Origin: Tetracentron sinense
Lineage: Eukaryota > Streptophyta > Magnoliopsida > Trochodendrales > Trochodendraceae
Direction of reading: 5' to 3'
Assembly: GCA_015143295.1 (NCBI GenBank)
Contig: CM026563.1
Location: 5,766,001 to 5,830,000 of the forward strand
DNA: 64,000 nt
Position numbers and translations under genes: made by a program. Within the stretch, counting starts at the first letter, position 1. The number at the start of each line of letters is the position of its first letter. Below, in pieces: positions 60,501 to 64,000 of the stretch. Below the pieces are notes generated by a model. That model was given only the letters and a program-made list of their open reading frames with translations, had not been told where the DNA came from and ran no database searches.

Positions 60501-63209
60501 CATTGTACTACTCCATTTTTATATTTTTATTGGAAAAATGTCTTATGTCTATCATATGAACTAGAACTTTAAGGGATTGGAGGACAGTGGCATATTTCTA
60601 TCCTTCCATTTAAGAGGTGTACACTGTTTGGTGCATCCAAAAGAGGGATGCCAGCAAGTTGAATTTCGATAGGTGTGAAATGGGCCCAGGATCTTCGAGG
60701 GTCAGAGGCATATTCTGGGATAAAGATGAGAGGACTAATTTAGTGTATTCAGATTCATTGGGGAGTGAAACCTAAACAAGCTGAAGTCGTACTCCTACCT
60801 CTCCTTTAAGGTCTAAAAATAACAGAGGTTTTGAATCTTTTATCATAATGGTGGAAGGTGACTGAGAAACTTTATTAGTTAGTCGTCTGGAATAAAGAGA
60901 GGCTATTGGAAAGAGAGGCTCGTGGAGATTATTGTACGTCATAAGTGAATGTAGGAGCTGGCCTCTAGTTTGAATACATATTCTTTCTGAGATCGGCTAA
61001 TGACAATGTAAATTTCTTTCTAAAAGAGACATCTCTGGGAGGGCTTTTATGTTGATTATGTTACTGATTTAACCTTCATTGATGTAGCCTTCAAGAAAAA
61101 AAAGTGTGCTACTTATTTTGGAAATACATTTTTCACTATATTAACTGAAGTCATTGTGGAAGCTATCGTTATAGCCCTTGATAGACTAGAATGGCGAAAC
61201 TTGATACGTGTGACTTATGGGATAAGGTAATTTAGAATAAGAAGTATTTAGTATTTACTATATGTAATAAATCCCAAATTACTTTCTAGTAAATCCCGTT
61301 TTTACTATTTCTTATGAACTTCAGTTTACCCTTTTTAGAAAGGGATAGTGAGTTCTAGAGATTGAATCATTGGAGCATAGGAGTTATTTGCTTTGTTTGA
61401 TTAGGAGTTGTTATTCTACTTGGATAAAATTATTTATTGCAAAATAGTGTTTGAGTCTTGGTACTTTTTAGTTAATTAATAGGAATTATAATGTTTTTCT
61501 TTTTCATTGTTTGTTAGTTGGAATGTTCAAATCATTGATCTACTCATTGTGCGAATGAGGAAGCTATTGATGTTTTTGTACCGATAAAAGGGTGTATATT
61601 AGGGTACATGGGAAAGGGTGGATTTAATCTAGAGAGCACAATTTGTTTTTTGATTTTTTTCCCCTGGTGTTTTTATTTTTATTTTTAATGAAGTGAACTG
61701 CTGTCTTCTTTCTTTTTCAGAGCTTCAAATTGTGGATTCAACTAGGCCTTCTAGTATTAGACCCCATGAGTCTCCGTACTTTATCTACAGTTTTCGAGTT
61801 CTACTTTTGAATATTAGTTCTATGTACTAGTTCTGATTTTCATTATTGTTAGTAGGCGGTTTTTTTTTTTCGTACTTATTTAAAAGCTTTTTATTCTTTA
61901 TTCCTATGTGTGTCATTCTTGCTTTTTCTCTTTTACTTTCTTTCGTCTTTCTAGTACTCTGTTTTCCTTAATTTTTAATAAGCCTTTTCTTCGTTACCAA
62001 TAATGCAAATGAACTAAAATATCCAAATCAAATGAAAAAAAATAATCAAATGACCGTAAGGTTACTACTTTTTCTAAATGCATTGATGATCATTACCTAA
62101 GGAAGGGAACAAAAAGCTTGCCTATCAGATGATTATTTATGTAGAGGAGTCACCTGGCTACTTTTTCTAAATGCATTGCTGATCATTACCTAAGGAAGGG
62201 CACAGAAAGCTTGCCTATCAGATGATTCTCGATGTAGAGGAGTCCCCTGGCTGTATGACTTGACATAGAAACATGATTGTTAAACCATTTTATCAGCAAT
62301 GGAGTTTGGAATATATCTTACACTTAGTATATTCATAATTGGGTGCTCCTTGCTTGTATTGTGGATAAATTTATTGTGGAGCCGCCTACATTAGGTGGAT
62401 GTTTGTCTAGTCTAATTGATCGTGTACTTCGACATTTCCGTGTGAGGGTGTAATGCATAGTGTTGCAGCAGTAGTGTGCAACGTGTTAGTTGAACAAGGT
62501 TTTGGACAGTAGGAACTATCTAGGTTGAACATTTATTAATATTTGTGAATGTTCTTAGTTATATTAATCATAATGTACTTTGATTATATGTATTATCTCA
62601 ATTCTTTTACTGATATGTTACTTTTTATAGTTATGGTTCCTTTTGTAAAGTTCAGATGGCCTATTGATATGCAAATCTTGAAATGAGTTATCAAGAGTAA
62701 TTAATTGAGCCTCGGTGATGAAGGTAAAATGGCTCATTTGTTCTCTTCCTCAAAATTGAATTAGTAGCGCACTTGTGTGCGTATGTTGCATGAATTTATG
62801 CGTTTAAAGGAAAGTTACATGCTCTTTTTCCTTAATAGGTATGGAGTAAACACTTGCCTTCTACTTTATCATCTCCTTATCCCAACTATTCGTGGTCAAC
62901 AACGTGAATCCTGTTTGGCCATTTTATCAAGAGCCAATTCTTTGCTTAGATTGTGTTATCAAATCAATGGAACATTTATGCTTATGCTGTTGTCAAACTT
63001 AGTATTGTTGCAGAATTTGATTAAACGAAATGTTCTGTACTAATTATAGACGTAAATGGACTCTTTATTTATTTGCAGTGCCAATCACAGCTGAAAAGCC
63101 TTTATGCAGATGGTATCAAGGGATGTCATCTGGAATTTTCTGCTTACAACTTACTTTGTGTTATTTTGCACTCCAGTAACAATAGAGATCTCGTATCATC
63201 AATGTCAAG
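36029..63209 (+). CDS. SAC3A: SAC3A-like SAC3/GANP/THP3 family protein (3' end outside window)
   Basis: Ten coding exons are visible: 36029-36091, 40219-41103, 51013-51453, 54676-54777, 57400-57497, 58559-58736, 59057-59548, 59706-59846, 60065-60124 and 63079-63209. All junctions are GT-AG with matching phase, giving about 863 residues; the last exon ends in phase 2 at MSR. The protein starts MLMNQGGN; homologues start at the third codon. A Tyr/Ser/Gln/Asn-rich low-complexity region follows (about 85-300, e.g. PVGAYQNSGAPYQPLTSFQN), then RVSKLQIPTNPRIASNL, TRDWDTEPL, SRRAKSRWEPLPEEK, RPVKKQR, and the start of the SAC3/GANP/PCI domain (GTCQEIEKRYLRLTSAPDP, then VYETHARLALEAGDLPEYNQ). The family (yeast Thp3/Sac3, human LENG8) acts in nuclear mRNA processing and export. 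About 150-200 C-terminal residues should lie beyond the window. All visible exons are open. Confidence 0.95.
37652..38431. mobile_element. hAT-type non-autonomous element, 780 bp
   Basis: The ends CAAGGTTGTTAAAT and ATTTAACAACCATG form inverted repeats. A perfect 8-bp duplication TTCCTTAC lies at 37644-37651 and 38432-38439, the hAT length. Subterminal regions are full of AATCG/CGATT motifs in both orientations. It has no transposase. Confidence 0.88.
39104..39144. repeat. (CT)n(TA)n microsatellite
   Basis: About ten CT units run directly into about nine AT/TA units. The same CT-to-TA compound structure recurs in intron 4 at 51509-51545. Confidence 0.85.
42790..43370 (+). pseudogene. RTE-type LINE reverse transcriptase relic
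   Basis: The plus strand reads VMNELLMHIQEEVPWCMLFA, then NAKLEL, RDTLEFRKFKLSLTKTKY and IRPTMLYRAECWA, the order of plant RTE-clade RT after the GLHQG motif. The second catalytic Asp of the FADD box is Asn. Several stops are present. A CCTCCTCCTTTATCCGGGC block just upstream (about 42828) is the kind of sequence found at the ends of RTE elements and their SINEs. Confidence 0.75.
43640..44677. mobile_element. hAT-type element of the GCCTAGGCG-rich family, 1038 bp
   Basis: The ends CAGTGTAGTCAAGGCGTC and GACGCCTTGACTACACTG are perfect inverted repeats. The 8-bp flanks are TCGACGAT (43632-43639) and TCAACAAT (44678-44685), which differ only by G-to-A at two CpG sites. Subterminal GCCTAGGCG palindromes fill both ends, and TTC-rich microsatellites and a TA array fill the middle. 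No transposase. Confidence 0.88.
43718..43766. repeat. (TA)n microsatellite
   Basis: About 24 TA units inside the hAT element at 43640-44677. Confidence 0.95.
46124..47300 (-). pseudogene. ARGONAUTE gene fragment, antisense in SAC3A intron 3
   Basis: The upstream exon piece reads VGTKCRVNNFL (47189-47154) and, after a frameshift, ELPDKDMNQ, ending in the perfect donor GTGAGT at 47126. After an intron with an intact acceptor (CTTGAAG, near 46865) comes VIITREVV, a stop, then MNRVIMAALVKIYKDSDLGM and, after a second frameshift near 46215, GRKSLYTVGELPFTSKDFKI. It ends INGPK at the donor GTAAGA (46122). This is the N-domain and linker region of AGO1/AGO10-like proteins, which load small RNAs. 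PAZ, MID and PIWI are missing. Introns are retained, so the piece was copied at DNA level and is not a processed pseudogene. A hAT element (46340-46856) splits the second exon. Confidence 0.85.
46340..46856. mobile_element. hAT-type MITE, 517 bp, inside the ARGONAUTE fragment
   Basis: The ends CAATGTTTTAAAACGTG and GCTTTTTAAAACACTG are flanked by a perfect 8-bp duplication ATAATAAC (46332-46339 and 46857-46864). Subterminal regions repeat GAGGC/GCCTC motifs. Removing it restores the exon-intron border of the ARGONAUTE fragment. A truncated relative starts at 63574. Confidence 0.9.
47562..47915 (-). pseudogene. E2F/DEL-type transcription factor gene fragment
   Basis: Three short exons on the minus strand encode one winged-helix DNA-binding domain. 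First GIQLAVGITDAASRLG (to 47867, followed by a donor GTCTTG); then V-KRQRIYDLVNVLESNG (47762-47709), containing the RIYD motif that contacts DNA in E2F proteins; then VLARKAKNCYSEGFLNI (47625 down to about 47562), followed by a donor GTAATT. Joined, they match the order DDAASxLGVERRRIYDIVNVLESVGVLxRKAKNxY of plant DEL/E2F proteins. The second exon's acceptor is AA instead of AG, and a stop lies in the third exon. Only this domain piece is present. Confidence 0.82.
47900..48190 (-). other. Promoter- and leader-like segment upstream of the E2F fragment
   Basis: On the minus strand TTTATATTCTCC (about 48150) resembles a TATA box. It is followed by a pyrimidine-rich, GC-richer stretch with an open frame of about 90 codons (48175-47900), ending in the sequence that leads into the E2F exon. 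The frame is not a recognised protein. It could be the 5' part of the captured E2F gene or a piece of a third gene. Confidence 0.45.
48980..49177. repeat. 99-bp direct tandem duplication
   Basis: GACCAGCTGATTGTATAAAC starts both copies (48980 and 49079). The copies differ at only one or two bases, indicating a recent event. Confidence 0.92.
49572..49728. mobile_element. Mutator-type MITE, 157 bp
   Basis: A perfect 9-bp duplication ACAATATAG lies at 49563-49571 and 49729-49737. The ends GATAATGGCAGCATCAC and GTGACACTAGCATTGCCCT are imperfect inverted repeats. AAAGAAAGTGA motifs appear inverted near both ends. Confidence 0.82.
49846..49882. repeat. (CT)n(TG)n microsatellite
   Basis: About eight CT units followed by about seven TG units. 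Confidence 0.85.
51509..51545. repeat. (TC)n(TA)n microsatellite
   Basis: A compound run of about nine TC units and nine TA units just downstream of exon 4. Confidence 0.9.
52072..53437 (-). pseudogene. 5'-truncated L1-type LINE (RT end and zf-RVT)
   Basis: The minus strand gives NVLCSLPTYFLSLFRIPAPI, the end of RT, then EALLGKRLWRFGLEVGSLWR and GDGALIKFWSDYWCG, and finally the zf-RVT region VSIFLWLAFLDKILTLDNLR and CCLCLVEKESVDHLLLHCPF. T8 at about 52073-52080 marks the poly(A) tail. Frameshifts occur near 52690 and 53240. No RNase H is seen. It lies antisense to SAC3A. Confidence 0.82.
53438..53810 (+). mobile_element. Retroposed insert with 17-bp duplication and short poly(A)
   Basis: AGGCGAGCATGGTGATA occurs at 53421-53437 and again at 53811-53827. 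The 373 bases between end in a short A run, the pattern left by LINE-driven retroposition. I do not recognise the sequence. It has no clear tRNA-like A and B boxes, so a SINE or a processed transcript piece are both possible. An antisense frame of 64 codons is not supported by any motif. Confidence 0.65.
55560..56990 (-). pseudogene. RTE-type LINE relic, minus, split by a hAT relic
   Basis: On the minus strand DGETNKFPIMVGLHQG (about 56620-56560) is the RTE RT block before the GLHQG motif. After the hAT relic it resumes with PYL, IDKLTAHLQEEV and WCILYVDE (about 55960-55870). The element ends in the RTE-type tail, seen on the plus strand as ACAACAACAATAA followed by CATTGGGATCGGCTACAC (55574-55650). 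Many stops are present. Confidence 0.7.
55967..56547. mobile_element. Worn hAT-type element inside the RTE relic
   Basis: The ends CAGTGTGTTCAAAC and CTTTGATTACATTG resemble the termini of the 43640-44677 element, with subterminal GCCTAGGC motifs near 55990-56035. The 8-bp flanks no longer match well, but the RTE reading order resumes across it. Confidence 0.6.
57498..58558 (+). other. SAC3A intron 6 with a diverged tandem duplication
   Basis: Donor GA|GTATGT, acceptor TTTTGCAG|CAG. Two diverged copies of about 155 bp start at 57600 and 57755 (CCTTTAATTGTTTT...GTGTTCATTA). A 26-base duplication (AATTTATGATCACATATTG) lies at about 58143-58185. A CCCAACTATTTGGGGCCAGC block at 58354 resembles the RTE/SINE tail. 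Confidence 0.7.
60125..63078 (+). other. SAC3A intron 10, 3.0 kb
   Basis: Donor CAG|GTTGGT, acceptor ATTTGCAG|TGC. A 93-bp tandem duplication lies at 62065-62250. A CCTTATCCCAACTATTCGTG block at 62875-62894 resembles the tail of RTE-related SINEs. Nothing else is recognised. Confidence 0.75.
62065..62250. repeat. 93-bp direct tandem duplication
   Basis: Copies start at 62065 and 62158 with CTACTTTTTCTAAATGCATTG and end CCTGGCT. They differ at about nine positions, so this duplication is older than the one at 48980. Confidence 0.88.
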
Positions 63210-64000
63210 GTCAGTCATAGCGTATTGTTTGCTAAATATCCGTACCAGGCAATGCATGTATGTGAAGTTGCAATATGGTCTAAGTTGGTACATGCCAAGG
63301 GTCTTTAGAAAGGCTTGAGGGTTTGAAGTTGTCAAAGGAATATGCATGTAGAATCTATAATACTAACCAGAGTGTTGGAGGTAGAAATATGAGAGCCTCC
63401 TGAAGGACCTGGACTATATGATGACAATTATTTACATCAGCTACCTGATGGTCCACTTAATAAATCAATAGTTGGGTGCATATAGTTTCCTGAAAACTGC
63501 AAATTTATGTCAGATAAAGTGAAATTACAATTTTGTTTACTGAAAAGACGACTGCATTTTTGTTTCATGCTAAACAATGTTTTAAAAGGTGTGTGAGGCT
63601 TACGTCTCGAGGTAAGATATAAGAAAAATTCCACAATTCCCAAATCATGCGGCTTATAAATTAATAGAAAAATAGGGTTCTAGGCACATAATTGAGAATT
63701 AAAAATCTTTTTTCTCTTTTTTCCTTTTATATATTTAGACTAACATTTCATTTATTATGTTTGATGTATTTTGGGCTTCTAAAACCCTTTTTGAGTGTCT
63801 ATTTCGCATTAAGGACTTACTAGGAGTTGAAGACATTTGGCACCACTAAGCCTATTAATGTACTATTTCATTCTTCTTTGCAACTATTTTCAGAGTTGAA
63901 TTTCGCCACATAAATTTTTGATATAGATATGAAGAAAAAAGGTTAATCGACGTTGCAGCATTTTCTTACCTCTGTTAAATTTATTTTGCCTAATGATTGA
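63210..64000 (+). other. SAC3A intron 11 (continues past the window)
   Basis: It starts with donor AG|GTCAGT in phase 2. A truncated relative of the 46340 hAT MITE begins at about 63574 (CAATGTTTTAAAAGGTGTG, then GAGGCTTACGTCTCGAGG). The next exon, expected to encode the rest of the SAC3/GANP domain, is not in the window. Confidence 0.75.

Noticed and set aside
1..64000. tRNA, rRNA or endogenous viral sequences
   Set aside because: I looked for cloverleaf-type B-box sequences, rRNA blocks and viral polymerase or capsid motifs and saw none I could support; a tRNAscan or profile search could still find degenerate ones.

Overview
The window is nuclear DNA of a flowering plant. It holds two spliced plant genes with plant-type UTRs, introns of up to about 10 kb, AT-rich spacers, and the usual plant transposon set (Tat/Ogre-like LTRs, L1- and RTE-type LINEs, Mutator, hAT and PIF elements, and a Helitron). 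Protein similarity and long introns suggest a non-grass angiosperm, possibly a basal eudicot or magnoliid. I cannot name the species from sequence alone.

Layout. (1) 1-23.5 kb is transposon ground with no host gene. A solo LTR (30-2292, minus) is followed by a PIF-type MITE. Next comes a 16 kb nest: a solo LTR (4041-20158, 5-bp duplication ATGCC) was split by a minus-strand L1-type LINE (about 6491-19734). The LINE was then split twice, by a complete but inactivated Mutator element (8512-13682, 9-bp duplication TTTATTAAA, 292-bp terminal inverted repeats) and by a second Tat/Ogre-like solo LTR (14015-17820, duplication ACATT). Mutator-type MITEs and a LINE RNase H relic fill 20.7-23.4 kb. (2) 23.6-29.1 kb is an intact three-exon gene for a 1334-residue, conserved but uncharacterised, probably nuclear plant protein. 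(3) 29.1-35.4 kb is intergenic and holds MITEs and a 273-bp Helitron. (4) 35.5 kb to beyond the right edge is a SAC3A-like gene (SAC3/GANP/THP3 family, LENG8 type). Ten coding exons are visible, giving about 863 residues; the C-terminal end lies outside the window.

The SAC3A introns are full of insertions: three hAT-type elements with clear ends, RTE and L1 LINE relics, a retroposed insert with a 17-bp duplication, Mutator MITEs and tandem duplications. The most unusual stretch is 46.1-48.2 kb in intron 3, antisense to SAC3A. Exon fragments of an ARGONAUTE gene and of an E2F/DEL-type cell-cycle transcription factor lie there in one orientation, with their introns, downstream of a promoter-like segment. 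This looks like multi-gene capture by a DNA transposon. The Mutator element at 8.5-13.7 kb likewise carries a piece of a pentatricopeptide-repeat gene that runs into its terminal repeat. Boundaries given with target duplications were read directly from the sequence. Protein family names come from recognised motifs, not from database searches.
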